Of a DNA stretch of 64,000 bases, positions 43,505-51,975 are shown piece after piece. Both the position numbers and the translations under genes were made by a program. This DNA is from Altererythrobacter sp. KTW20L (GTDB lineage: Bacteria > Pseudomonadota > Alphaproteobacteria > Sphingomonadales > Sphingomonadaceae), in the NCBI RefSeq assembly GCF_023501975.1, contig NZ_JAMFLH010000005.1, forward strand, positions 62,001-126,000. Direction: 5' to 3'. The notes under the pieces were generated by a model that had not been told where the DNA came from, made no database searches, and worked only from the letters and a program-made list of their open reading frames with translations. Positions within the stretch are counted from its first letter, which is position 1. Each line of letters starts with the position of its first letter.

Positions 43505-43906
43505 ATGATCATCGGCCTCGGCTCCGACCTGTGCAATATCGAGCGGATTGCCAATTCGCTCGAACGCTATGGCGCGCGGTTCACCAATCGCGTGTTCACC
43601 GATGTGGAGAACGCCAAGGCCGCACGTCGCCCGCACACCATTGCCGGGACCTATGCCAAGCGCTTCGCCGCCAAGGAGGCCTTTTCCAAGGCGGTCGGGA
43701 CCGGTTTCAAGCGCGGAGTGTTCATGAAGGACATCGGCGTGGTCAATGCCCCATCGGGCGCGCCGACGCTCCATCTCACCGGCGGCGCAGCGCAGCGCCT
43801 CGCCGAACTCACACCTGAAGGGCACACGGTGAAAATCCACTTGACGCTGACCGATGATCACCCCTGGGCCCAGGCCTTCGTTATCCTGGAAGTCCAGCCC
43901 GAATGA
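43505..43906 (+). CDS. acpS: Holo-[acyl-carrier-protein] synthase
   Basis: Phosphopantetheinyl transferase that activates acyl carrier protein, 133 residues. [15 protein letters not shown] carries the Mg-binding Asp, and [18 protein letters not shown] the second Mg-binding Glu. The C-terminal strand is [21 protein letters not shown]. Follows pdxJ by 3 bp, the common pdxJ-acpS pairing, and overlaps lepB by 4 bases. Confidence 0.96.
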   Translation: MIIGLGSDLCNIERIANSLERYGARFTNRVFTDVENAKAARRPHTIAGTYAKRFAAKEAFSKAVGTGFKRGVFMKDIGVVNAPSGAPTLHLTGGAAQRLAELTPEGHTVKIHLTLTDDHPWAQAFVILEVQPE

Positions 43907-44796
43907 GCCCCCTTTCGATGAGTGACGACGAGATCAAGAAGCGCGAAGGTATCAACTGGTGGGCCGAAGTGCGCGGCCTTGCCCTGATGCTGCTGGCTGT
44001 GCTGGCGTTCCACACCTTCCTTGCCAAGCCGTTCTACATCCCCAGCGCCAGTATGGTGCCCAGCCTGATGGTGGGCGACCGTCTGGTGGTGTCGAAGTAT
44101 CCCTATGGCTGGTCGTGGGTCTCGGCCAGCTTCCATGCCCTGCCCCGGTCGAGCTGGCGGATTGCACCCGATACGCCCGAATATGGCGACGTGGTGATCG
44201 TGGTCCCGCCGGACCGGGCCGAGGACTATATCAAGCGCGTGGTCGCCCTGCCGGGAGACCGGATCGCCATGGTAAATGGACAGATCATCCTCAACGGCGA
44301 ACCCGTGCCACAGGACATGGAGCCGCCGGTGCGCCTGCCCGCCGACAACCAGAACCTGTGCGACAATTTCGGCAGTGCCAGCCCCTGCCTCGACGTGTTC
44401 GAGCCCTACCGCGTTCGTCTTGATGATGGCAGCGAGGTCTATGAACCGCCGACATACCGCGAAACCCTGCCCAACGGCGCAACCTATCTCATCATCGACC
44501 ACGTCCAGCAGCGGCTCGACAATTTCGAGGAGCTGACCGTGCCTGATGGCCATATCTTCCTGATGGGCGACAACCGCGACCATTCGGCCGACAGTCGCGC
44601 GCCTTCCGGGCTGGATGGCGGCAATGGTCTTGGCGGCCCTGTCCCCATTGCCGATGTCGGCGGGCGGGCGGAGTTCATCACCTTCTCGCTGGACGGGCGC
44701 GCCACGCTCAATCCCTTGACATGGTGGCCCGCGCTGAGGCCTGATCGCGCCTGGACCAGCCTGCGCCCGCCGCTTGCCGAAGGAAACGCGCCATGA
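43903..44796 (+). CDS. lepB: Signal peptidase I
   Basis: Membrane serine protease that removes signal peptides, 297 residues. One N-terminal helix ([22 protein letters not shown]), the catalytic Ser50 in [10 protein letters not shown], the catalytic Lys in [13 protein letters not shown], and the C-terminal box [11 protein letters not shown]. The periplasmic domain contains two Cys ([16 protein letters not shown]) able to form a disulfide. The ATG at 43903 overlaps acpS by 4 bases; Met6 is a possible alternative. Confidence 0.96.
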   Translation: MSPLSMSDDEIKKREGINWWAEVRGLALMLLAVLAFHTFLAKPFYIPSASMVPSLMVGDRLVVSKYPYGWSWVSASFHALPRSSWRIAPDTPEYGDVVIVVPPDRAEDYIKRVVALPGDRIAMVNGQIILNGEPVPQDMEPPVRLPADNQNLCDNFGSASPCLDVFEPYRVRLDDGSEVYEPPTYRETLPNGATYLIIDHVQQRLDNFEELTVPDGHIFLMGDNRDHSADSRAPSGLDGGNGLGGPVPIADVGGRAEFITFSLDGRATLNPLTWWPALRPDRAWTSLRPPLAEGNAP

Positions 44797-45902
44797 GCAC
44801 CCGTGCAGAGGAAGATGAAGCGCTGGGCGCCAGCCCCACCCGCATCGCCAGTTCCGAGATCCGCCACGAGGTGAAGCGCGCCGCGGTCTGGATCGCGATG
44901 GTGGGCCTTGCGATCCTCACCGTCTATATCTCGCAGAGCCTGCTGGTGATCTTTGGCGCCCTGGTGTTCGCCGCCATGATCGACGGCGGTGCGCGTCTGC
45001 TGGGGCGCGTGCTGCCGATCGGGCGCATGTGGCGGGTGGCCATCGTGCTGCTCGCCAGCGTGGCATTCCTGTACTGGCTCGTCATGTTCGCCGGATCGCA
45101 GATCTCGCGCGAAGCCGCCCAGTTTCCCGCGATCATCGAAGCCCAGGCGACGCAGTTCGCCGCCTGGCTCGACAGCCAGGGCTTCCAGATCGACATCAGC
45201 AATGTGCAGGGCCTGATCGGCCAGGCGATGAGCGGGTTCGGCACCGTTACCCGCGCGCTGGGCGGCATCCTCGGCGGGCTGACCACCGTGGTGCTGATCC
45301 TGATCATCGGCATCTATGTGGCGATGGAGCCGCGCCTCTACGAACGCGGCGTGGCATGGATGATGCCCGCCCACAAGCGCTCGGATTTCCACATCCTCGT
45401 CAGCCGCATGGCCTTTACCATGCGCCGCCTGATGTTCGGGCGGCTGGTCGGCATGGTGTTCGAAGGCATCCTGACCTATATCATGCTGGCGGCATATGGC
45501 GTGCCGATGGCCGCGCTGCTATCGATCCTGACCGGCCTGCTCGCCTTCATTCCCAATATCGGCGCCTTCGTTTCCGGCATCCTGATGGTCCTGGTTGGCT
45601 TTTCCGGCGGCGTGGACATGGGACTCTACACGATCTTCGTCTATTTCGTGGTCCAGACCTTCGATGGCTATGTCGTCATCCCCCTGATCGCACGCAAGAC
45701 GGTGGACCTTGCCCCCGCGCTGGTCCTGGCGATGCAGCTTATCATGGGCATCCTGTTCGGCATCCTCGGCCTGTTCCTGGCCGATCCGCTGCTGGCGATG
45801 ATCAAGGTTGCGCTGGAACGCCGGTCGGAAAAGAACGCGGCGGCCGATGGCCTCGCCCGCGACCACCAGACAGAATCAGAGGCGATCCCCCGCGATGCGT
45901 AA
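44793..45902 (+). CDS. AI-2E family transporter (YdiK/PerM type)
   Basis: A 369-residue membrane protein with about eight helices: ILTVYISQSLLVIFGALVFAAMI and IVLLASVAFLYWLVMFAG at the N-side, GILGGLTTVVLILIIGIYVAMEP, and the C-terminal LTGLLAFIPNIGAFVSGILMVLVGFSGG, AMQLIMGILFGILGLFLADPLLAMIKV. Members export or exchange small molecules or ions; AI-2 export is proven for only one member, so the name is a family label. Overlaps lepB by 4 and the next gene by 8 bases. Confidence 0.88.
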   Translation: MSTRAEEDEALGASPTRIASSEIRHEVKRAAVWIAMVGLAILTVYISQSLLVIFGALVFAAMIDGGARLLGRVLPIGRMWRVAIVLLASVAFLYWLVMFAGSQISREAAQFPAIIEAQATQFAAWLDSQGFQIDISNVQGLIGQAMSGFGTVTRALGGILGGLTTVVLILIIGIYVAMEPRLYERGVAWMMPAHKRSDFHILVSRMAFTMRRLMFGRLVGMVFEGILTYIMLAAYGVPMAALLSILTGLLAFIPNIGAFVSGILMVLVGFSGGVDMGLYTIFVYFVVQTFDGYVVIPLIARKTVDLAPALVLAMQLIMGILFGILGLFLADPLLAMIKVALERRSEKNAAADGLARDHQTESEAIPRDA

Positions 45903-47058
45903 GTTCCTTTATACCATCGTAATCCTCATCATCCTGGTCGCAGCAGCGCTGTTCGCCTTCCGCCTTTATGGCGACGAGCTGACGCGGATCGCCCTGGTTC
46001 CTTCGGCGGAGTTCGCGCCGCCTGATGCGCTGGATTCCAATGCCTATGCCGATCCGGCCATGTGGTTCTCCCGCCCCGGCATGGGTGCTCCCGAAGATGC
46101 CGCGCGCTGGCAGCCGCAGGTGCGGGCGGCAGAAATCGGGGAGGATGCCGTTGCTGCTACTCCGCCCGCTTCCGAACCGGCCATCGCCTATCCGCAGTTC
46201 GCGGTGTTCTTCGTTCATCCGACCAGCTTCTGGGACAACCGCCGCTGGAACGCAGGCCTGGACGATGCCGATTCGCAGCGCCTCGCCCGGCTGATGGTGC
46301 GCGGCATGGGCAGCGCCTTTAACCGGGCGAGCGAGATCTGGGCCCCGCGCTATCGCCAGGCGACTTTCGGCACATTCCTGTCCGATTCCGACCAGGCGCA
46401 GCAGGCATTGGACGCCGCCTATGCCGATGTGGCCGCGGCCTTCGACTATTTCGTCAGTCGGGTCGATCCTGCCACCCCGATCGTACTGGCGGGCCACAGC
46501 CAGGGCGCGGTCCACGTACTGCGCCTGCTGCGCGAGAAGGTTGCGGGCAACGCACTGGAGGGGCGCATTGCCGCGGCCTATCCGGTCGGCTGGCCGATCT
46601 CGGTCGAGCACGACCTGCCCGCCCTGCCGCTCCCCGCCTGTGCCACGGTGGACCAGGCGGGCTGCCTGGTGGGCTGGACAAGCTTTGCCGATAACGGCGA
46701 CCCCGGCATGATGCTGGCGCAATACCGCCTGACCGACGGCTTCACCGGCGAGCCGCGCGGCGACAGCCCGATCCTCTGCGTCAATCCGCTGACCGGCTCG
46801 ATCAACGGCACCGCGCCTGCCACGGCCAACATGGGCACACTGGTGCCGAGCGACGACCTGACAACGGGCGATCTGGTGGTGGGTGCCGTACCCGCACGGT
46901 GCGACGCACGCGGCCTGCTGCTGATCGGCGATCCGCCGGAAATGGGCAGCTATGTCCTGCCGGTGAGCAATTACCACGTCTATGACATACCGCTGTTCTG
47001 GGCGAACCTGCAGGCCGACGTGGTGCGACGGGTGGGCGCATGGACCCCGAACCGCTAG
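45895..47058 (+). CDS. DUF3089 alpha/beta-hydrolase-like protein
   Basis: A 387-residue protein with one N-terminal membrane anchor (FLYTIVILIILVAAALFAFRLY). The hydrolase-like domain contains FAVFFVHPTSFWDNRRWN, IVLAGHSQGAVHVLRLL (nucleophile elbow G-H-S-Q-G) and the C-terminal YHVYDIPLFWANLQADV with a likely catalytic His. DUF3089 proteins are probable lipases or esterases of unknown substrate, here facing the periplasm. ATG at 45895 starts the anchor. Overlaps ruvX by 19 bases. Confidence 0.85.
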   Translation: MRKFLYTIVILIILVAAALFAFRLYGDELTRIALVPSAEFAPPDALDSNAYADPAMWFSRPGMGAPEDAARWQPQVRAAEIGEDAVAATPPASEPAIAYPQFAVFFVHPTSFWDNRRWNAGLDDADSQRLARLMVRGMGSAFNRASEIWAPRYRQATFGTFLSDSDQAQQALDAAYADVAAAFDYFVSRVDPATPIVLAGHSQGAVHVLRLLREKVAGNALEGRIAAAYPVGWPISVEHDLPALPLPACATVDQAGCLVGWTSFADNGDPGMMLAQYRLTDGFTGEPRGDSPILCVNPLTGSINGTAPATANMGTLVPSDDLTTGDLVVGAVPARCDARGLLLIGDPPEMGSYVLPVSNYHVYDIPLFWANLQADVVRRVGAWTPNR

Positions 47059-47537
47059 TCCCCGCGCCGATTACCGAGAACGCGATCGAGTTTCGCGACG
47101 CGCTGCCAGAAGAAGGCGGCGCGCTGCTCGGCCTCGACCTCGGTACCAAGACCATCGGCATCGCCCTGTGCGACCCCGAATGGCGCTTTGCCACGGCGGG
47201 CAAAACCCTGCCGCGCACCAAGTTCACCGCCGACAAGGGTGCGATTGCCGCGCTGGTGACGGCGCGGTCGGTAAAAGGTATTGTCATCGGCCTGCCGCTC
47301 AACATGGATGGCAGCTCCGGCCCGCGGGCGCAGGCCAGCCGGGCTTTTGCCAAGAACCTCGCCGTGCTGGGCCTGCCGATCCTGCTGTGGGACGAACGCT
47401 GGTCCACCGCTGCGGCCGAACGCGAGATGATTGCGCAGGATTTCAGCCGCGCCAAGCGGGCGGAACGGATCGACAGCCACGCCGCCGCGGTGATCCTGCA
47501 AGGCGCGATCGACCGGCTGGCGGGCGGGATTTTCTAG
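47040..47537 (+). CDS. ruvX: Putative pre-16S rRNA nuclease / Holliday junction resolvase YqgF (RuvX)
   Basis: An RNase H-fold nuclease of 165 residues. LLGLDLGTKTIGIAL carries the first catalytic Asp, VIGLPLNMDGSSGPRAQASRAFA the middle motif, LWDERWSTAAAE the Glu, and RIDSHAAAVILQ the last Asp. YqgF matures the 5' end of 16S rRNA in E. coli; the resolvase role is by fold. Last gene of the operon; its stop overlaps the convergent cupin-like gene by 4 bases. Confidence 0.93.
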   Translation: MDPEPLVPAPITENAIEFRDALPEEGGALLGLDLGTKTIGIALCDPEWRFATAGKTLPRTKFTADKGAIAALVTARSVKGIVIGLPLNMDGSSGPRAQASRAFAKNLAVLGLPILLWDERWSTAAAEREMIAQDFSRAKRAERIDSHAAAVILQGAIDRLAGGIF

Positions 47538-48433
47538 GCCGTTGCCAGTTCCCGCCGCCGCCGGGTGGCTTCTCCTGCCACCAGGCGGCTGCCGTTACCC
47601 TCAGCCCTCCGCCACAGGGCATCGCGTTCCGCAGGGGGCAGAATGCCCGCCTGGGCCTCCAGCGCCACCAGCCGCATCCGGTCGCTCACATGGTGCGCGG
47701 CGAAGTTTTCGGCCAGGTCCAGCCCGTCGGGATGTTCCAGCCCCACGGCCACCCGCAGGAAAACCTCGCTGCCGCCCGAACTGATGACCCTGGCGATCCG
47801 GTCCTGCTCCACATCGAAGGCATACTGGTCGAGCCAGCCCTGGGCACCGCCGGCATGCATGATGTTGACCGAGACCGACAGGCTTTCGGGCGGCAGTTGC
47901 GAGTGCACGTCCACATGGGCGCGGTAAAGCATCAGCTTGCCGGGATCGAGCGTGGAGCGTTCGATAAAGCGCAGCCCCGCCTTCTCGCCCACCACGCCGG
48001 TCACCGCGTCATAGTCGTATTCGTAATAGTCCGAGGCATAGCCCGGTCCGAAATAGCCCACGGTGAGGAAGTCGAAATTGTGGTCATGCGGCAGCTCGTA
48101 GCTGAAGGCACTCTTGCCCGAAGCGCGAAACACGTGGTCGCCATGGCCGGGCCAGAAATTGGCGCGCATGAAATATTCGCTGCCCAATGGCGACAGCATG
48201 ATCACCTGCGGGCCATAGGCCGAGGCATCCTCCTCGCCGCCCTTGGGGTCCTTCAGTTCGGCCAGCATGGCCTCGGCCAGGAAATCGCGGTTGTTGCCGA
48301 GCCTGCGCAGCCAGTGGGCGGCGTGGAGCAGGCTCTCCTCCTCGCGCGGATCGAAGCCGAAGCTGTCGAGCGCGGCGTGGCATTCCTCCAGCGCGCAGGC
48401 GGTATCGTCGGCATATTCGATTACGCGGGGCAT
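47534..48433 (-). CDS. Cupin-like His-rich protein of the peptide cassette, function unknown
   Basis: A 299-residue protein. The N-terminal 65 residues are helical (SLLHAAHWLRRLGNNRDFLAEAMLAEL). The core is beta-rich with many potential metal ligands: His116-Asp-His118 in LPHDHNFDFLTVGYFGPG, Glu138 in YYEYDY, and His173 and His177 in LYRAHVDVHSQLPPESLSVSVNIM. This looks like a double-stranded beta helix (cupin or 2-oxoglutarate oxygenase-like), but motif spacing is not canonical. The helical C-terminus ends in Arg-rich GEATRRRRELATA. It starts on a 1-nt overlap with the preceding gene of the cassette, so they are coupled. No transposase signature is present. Confidence 0.75.
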   Translation of the reverse strand: MPRVIEYADDTACALEECHAALDSFGFDPREEESLLHAAHWLRRLGNNRDFLAEAMLAELKDPKGGEEDASAYGPQVIMLSPLGSEYFMRANFWPGHGDHVFRASGKSAFSYELPHDHNFDFLTVGYFGPGYASDYYEYDYDAVTGVVGEKAGLRFIERSTLDPGKLMLYRAHVDVHSQLPPESLSVSVNIMHAGGAQGWLDQYAFDVEQDRIARVISSGGSEVFLRVAVGLEHPDGLDLAENFAAHHVSDRMRLVALEAQAGILPPAERDALWRRAEGNGSRLVAGEATRRRRELATA

Positions 48434-49386
48434 CAGGCTATCTCCAACTGGCGCAGGGCGGGATGGTCTTCGACGAGGCGCGCATGAAGCGCGGCGGCAT
48501 CGGATGACAGCGGATCATCGGTGCGGCGGGCAATCCGCGTCAGTGCCGCAAATCCTTCAGCCGTATCGAGCGCGAGGCTTTCGCGCAGGGCCTGCCAGCG
48601 CAGCGAGGCATCGTCGTGGGCCAGGGCCATCTGCGCCAGCACCGGCGCGGCTTCGCTCCGCTCCATCCGGCCAAGAAGTGCGGCCATCATCTCGCGCCGG
48701 CTGATGGCGAGCGATCCGGCAGACAGGTGCCGCAACTCCCCCGTCATGCGGCAATACTCGCGGCCCGGCTCCGGGTGCTCAGTCTGCTGCAACAGCCGCA
48801 GGGTGACGAGACGCTGCTCGACGCAGCTCGTCGTTAGCGCTTCGGAACTGCAATCGAACGCCAGCCGCACACCCTGCTGCAAGGAGATCTCCTCCTCGGC
48901 AAAGCTGACCTGCTCGCGCGGCCCGTGGATTCGCAGGATGGTGGCCCTGGCCCGTCCTGCCAGTGTGGCATCGTAGCGCAGACCGTCGGTGAACGATGCG
49001 CAGGGAGAGGTGAACGTGCCCGGTTCCCGCGATTGCAACAGCAACTGCGCGCGGCCGGACTTGGCCAGCAACAAGGTGCCGGTACACCCGTCGAAGGCAT
49101 AGCGGAAGGACGGATGGCCCAGCGGATTGGCGGCAATCGCGCCGCACAGGTGTCTGGCCAGCGAGGCGATCAACGCCTCGGCCGCGCCCTGCCCGGTGAA
49201 CAGCTCGTCGAGGCCGGGGCACTGCTCCAGTGCCGCCCCTGCACCGAAGGCATCGAAGTGGGCAAGCATCCCGGCCACGCCGGTTTCCTCGCGCCAGGCG
49301 TCGAGCGCCGCCTTCATGGCGGCCTGGGCCTGGCGCTGCGGAGCCCGATCGCTCCGCAACGCCGCGATGGCAGGGTGAACATGCAT
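48433..49386 (-). CDS. Helical/HEAT-like protein of the peptide cassette, function unknown
   Basis: A 317-residue protein. Residues 1-110 are helical and hydrophobic (AAMKAALDAWREETGVAGMLAHFDAFG, EALIASLARHLCGAIAANPLGH). The middle third is beta-rich (GTLLLAKSGRAQLLLQSR...ATILRIHGPREQVSFAEEEISLQQGVRLAF). The C-terminal about 90 residues look like HEAT-type helical repeats (RREMMAALLGRMERSEAAPVLAQMALAHDDASLRWQALRESLAL). ATG at 49386 is chosen because the upstream extension overlaps the peptide gene. It lies 28 bp after that peptide and is coupled to the cupin-like gene. No family name is certain. Confidence 0.7.
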   Translation of the reverse strand: MHVHPAIAALRSDRAPQRQAQAAMKAALDAWREETGVAGMLAHFDAFGAGAALEQCPGLDELFTGQGAAEALIASLARHLCGAIAANPLGHPSFRYAFDGCTGTLLLAKSGRAQLLLQSREPGTFTSPCASFTDGLRYDATLAGRARATILRIHGPREQVSFAEEEISLQQGVRLAFDCSSEALTTSCVEQRLVTLRLLQQTEHPEPGREYCRMTGELRHLSAGSLAISRREMMAALLGRMERSEAAPVLAQMALAHDDASLRWQALRESLALDTAEGFAALTRIARRTDDPLSSDAAALHARLVEDHPALRQLEIA

Positions 49387-49414
49387 TGCTGCTATCCGTC
49401 CTTGGCCGCCGAGC

Positions 49415-49573
49415 TCAGATAATGCCGCCGCCGGGGGGCATCGTTTCATAGACGATGGTGGCGAGCACCAGGATCGAGTCGTCGTGGCCGGGCATCTTGC
49501 GGGCCGATCCGAACAGGCCGGTCAGCGTGTTGAGATCGGGCAGGCTCGCCAGATCGATCTTGGGAAGGTTCAT
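49415..49573 (-). CDS. 52-residue peptide, candidate precursor peptide
   Basis: Small ORF starting MNLPKIDLASLPDLNTL and ending MPPGGGII. AGGAGA (49586-49581) lies exactly 7 nt before the ATG, one of the best ribosome sites in the window. The peptide has an amphipathic first half, a central RKMPGHDDS turn, a hydrophobic strand (ILVLATIVYE) and a Gly-rich tail. It is first in a three-gene run with the HEAT-like and cupin-like genes. This layout resembles RiPP precursor-plus-modification loci, but no known leader family is recognised; a structural subunit is the alternative. Confidence 0.65.
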   Translation of the reverse strand: MNLPKIDLASLPDLNTLTGLFGSARKMPGHDDSILVLATIVYETMPPGGGII

Positions 49574-49648
49574 GGGTCAGTCTCCTCTTACCGACGGGTC
49601 AGGCGCCCGACCGAACCGACCTTGGCGGCGTCGCCTTGAGGAGTGAAA

Positions 49649-50464
49649 TTAAGAGACTGTAATGTTGGCTGAGCCTGTCCCTTGCCGCACAACGACAACC
49701 AGGCCATCGGGTTCTCGGCCCGCATAGGGATTTTCGAACCGGGCCGCATCCGCGCGCGCGCGGTCGAGGATGGCGGCGGGAATGGCGGGATCGTGCAGCA
49801 CGGCATCGGCGCTGCCAAGCAGCCGCGCCTGGCGCAGGGTCAGGTCTTCGGGATCGAGGCTGGCGAGCACGATCTCGACCCGCCCGGTCAACGGTTTCGC
49901 CCCGACCTGCTCCAGCCAGTCACCGATCCGCCCAGCTGCGCCTTCGCTCAAGGGATCGAGCGGCCCGCCAGTGGTCAGCGCCGCATCGAGCGCCTGCCGC
50001 CGATCGGCCATGCGTGGCCAGCGGGCCTTGATCGCATCACGCGCGGCGTTGAGCCTGGCCGCCAGATCGCCCAGGTCCGCCGGCAGCAGCTGTTCGAGCC
50101 GCAACCGCAATTGCTTGGCAAGACCTGCCGATGCGCCCGAGGTGCCGATTGCCACGATCACCGGATCGCGTTCGAGAATGCTCGGCGTGGTAAAGTCGCA
50201 CAGTTCGGGCCGGTCCACCACGTTGACCAGCAGTCCGGCACAGCGGGCGCGGATTGCATCGGCCTCGCACATGGCGGCATTGTCATGGGCAATGAAGGCG
50301 AGCCTCGCGCCGCGGTCGATACCGTCCTGCAGCTCGGCAATCATCTCGCCGCCCGCGCGTTCGACCAGCCGCCGTTTGGGCTCGGCCATGCCCCCCTCGC
50401 CCAGCACCACCACCGGCTGTCCGGCGAGGCGATGGAACAGGGGGAGCGATTTCAATCGAGCCAC
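49649..50464 (-). CDS. Siroheme synthase N-terminal (CysG-B) protein with remnant SUMT domain
   Basis: A 271-residue protein. The N-terminal part is the precorrin-2 dehydrogenase/ferrochelatase module: LPLFHRLAGQPVVVLGEGGMAEPKRRLV (NAD site), LLVNVVDRPELCDFTTPSILERDPVIVAIGTSGASAGLAKQLR. From about residue 193 the sequence TGRVEIVLASLDPEDLTLRQARLLGSADAVLHDP matches the start of uroporphyrinogen-III methyltransferase, but only about 79 residues remain, so that domain cannot be catalytic. The usual GxGxVAxRK loop is altered to GEGGMAEPKR. Overlaps lysA by 13 bases. Activity would need a separate SUMT elsewhere. Confidence 0.85.
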   Translation of the reverse strand: MARLKSLPLFHRLAGQPVVVLGEGGMAEPKRRLVERAGGEMIAELQDGIDRGARLAFIAHDNAAMCEADAIRARCAGLLVNVVDRPELCDFTTPSILERDPVIVAIGTSGASAGLAKQLRLRLEQLLPADLGDLAARLNAARDAIKARWPRMADRRQALDAALTTGGPLDPLSEGAAGRIGDWLEQVGAKPLTGRVEIVLASLDPEDLTLRQARLLGSADAVLHDPAIPAAILDRARADAARFENPYAGREPDGLVVVVRQGTGSANITVS

Positions 50465-51717
50465 TCCGGCACGCGTTCGGCCGCGGTAATTTCGGCGGGC
50501 AGGATGCGGTCGGCCACGCTGGCCACCTTGTCGCCGTCCACCATCACCTCGGCCACGAACCCGCGCGAGTTGTAGGAGCTGGCCATGGTCGCGCCATAGG
50601 CCCCGGCGGTGCGGAAGATGGCGAGGTCGCCGCGCTCGAGCGCATCGGTCGGGCGGTCCGTGGCGAAGGTATCGCCGGTCTCGCAGATCGGGCCGACGAT
50701 ATTGGCCACCATGCGGTCACCCGTGGGGGCAACGGCATCGAAATCGTGCCAAGAACCATAGAGCGCCGGACGCGCCAGGTCGTTCATCGCCGCATCGACG
50801 ATGACGAAAGGCACACGGTTGCCGTTGCGCTTTACCCGCACCACGCGGGTCAGGAGCACGCCGGCATTGCCCGCAATCACGCGGCCCGGCTCGAACATCA
50901 GGGTCACGTCCCAGCCCTTGGTGACACGCGCGACCATCGCGCCATATTCCGCCGGGCTCGGCATGACTTCGCCCGCGCGATAGGGAACGCCCAGACCGCC
51001 GCCGAGATCGACATGGGTCACCGTACCGCCCTGGTTGCGGATCTGCTGCATCAGTGCGCCGATCTTCTCAAACGCCTGTTCCAGCGGGCGCAGGTCGGAC
51101 AGTTGGCTGCCGATATGCACCGCCAGCCCGCGCATCTCCAGGCCGGGCATTTCGGCCAGCCGCAGGTACATCGATACGGCCAGGTCAATCGGCACACCGA
51201 ACTTGTTGTCGGCCTTGCCGGTGGAGATTTTCTCGTGCGTGCCCGCGTCGATGTCGGGATTGACCCGCAGGGCGCAGGCCGCAGTCTGCCCCTTGCCTGC
51301 GGCGATTTCCGACAGCTCGATCCCCTCTTCCTCGCTTTCGAGGTTGAACTGGCCGATTTGCTTGTCGAGGCCCATCGCCAGCTCGGCGCCGGTCTTGCCC
51401 ACTCCGGAAAACACGATGTCGCTGGCCGGCATGCCCGCCGCCAGCGCCCGCGCCAGTTCGCCGCCCGAGACGACATCGGCCCCGAAGCCTTCGCGCTGCA
51501 TCACCCGCAGTACGGCGAGGTTGGGGTTGCTCTTGACCGCAAAGGCGAGATGCGGCGGCTTTTCCAGCCCGCTCAAGGCCTCGCGGAACACCCGCGCATG
51601 GCGTTCGAGCGTGGCGCGCGAATAGATATAGACCGGCGTGCCGAATTCATCCGCGATCCGCGCCATCGGCACGTCCTCGGCGTGGAGTTCGCCGTTCCTG
51701 AGTTCAAAATGATCCAT
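50452..51717 (-). CDS. lysA: Diaminopimelate decarboxylase
   Basis: PLP enzyme making lysine from meso-diaminopimelate, 421 residues. TPVYIYSRATLERHARVF and PHLAFAVKSNPNLAVLR (PLP Lys) lie at the N-terminus. VHIGSQLSDLRP, VDLGGGLGVPY, FEPGRVIAGNAGVLL and ICETGDTFA form the phosphate and substrate sites. Length matches the family. Downstream partner of the small lipoprotein and argH in a minus-strand amino-acid run; 12 bp after the lipoprotein stop. Confidence 0.97.
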   Translation of the reverse strand: MDHFELRNGELHAEDVPMARIADEFGTPVYIYSRATLERHARVFREALSGLEKPPHLAFAVKSNPNLAVLRVMQREGFGADVVSGGELARALAAGMPASDIVFSGVGKTGAELAMGLDKQIGQFNLESEEEGIELSEIAAGKGQTAACALRVNPDIDAGTHEKISTGKADNKFGVPIDLAVSMYLRLAEMPGLEMRGLAVHIGSQLSDLRPLEQAFEKIGALMQQIRNQGGTVTHVDLGGGLGVPYRAGEVMPSPAEYGAMVARVTKGWDVTLMFEPGRVIAGNAGVLLTRVVRVKRNGNRVPFVIVDAAMNDLARPALYGSWHDFDAVAPTGDRMVANIVGPICETGDTFATDRPTDALERGDLAIFRTAGAYGATMASSYNSRGFVAEVMVDGDKVASVADRILPAEITAAERVPEWLD

Positions 51718-51729
51718 GATATGTCTAGT

Positions 51730-51975
51730 TCAGCCTTCGGGCGGGAGATCGAACGGATCGTCCTCGCGTTCTTCGGATTCGCTGCGCAGTTCGACGCTGC
51801 GTTCGGGCACGGCCTGCGGTGAGGTGCGGAGCAGGTCGTGACTGGTCGGCGGCTCGGTCGCGCCATAGGGCGTGGGCGGCAGGCTCTTGCCTTCGGGCGG
51901 TTCAAGTTCGCGCATATTGCCACAGGCAGAGAGCGCCAGAGTTGCCAGGCAAAGGATAGCGACGCGGCGCATCAT
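51730..51975 (-). CDS. Small lipoprotein between argH and lysA
   Basis: An 81-residue protein with lipoprotein signal LALSAC (Cys18) and a short Pro/Glu-rich mature part ([24 protein letters not shown]...[10 protein letters not shown]). A small lipoprotein between argH and lysA resembles the conserved LptM (YifL)-like position in other proteobacteria, where LptM helps LptD folding; here similarity is only in the signal, position and Pro-rich tail. Its ATG overlaps the argH stop by 4 bases. Confidence 0.75.
   Translation of the reverse strand: MMRRVAILCLATLALSACGNMRELEPPEGKSLPPTPYGATEPPTSHDLLRTSPQAVPERSVELRSESEEREDDPFDLPPEG

Noticed and set aside
47534-48433. Possible transposase identity for the cupin-like gene
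   Set aside because: No DDE or HUH pattern, no terminal inverted repeats and no target duplication; operon coupling argues against a mobile element.
49588-49818. Small ORF overlapping the end of the CysG gene
   Set aside because: It is an alternative frame of the CysG coding region, lacks a ribosome site, and its tail merely covers the gap before the peptide gene.
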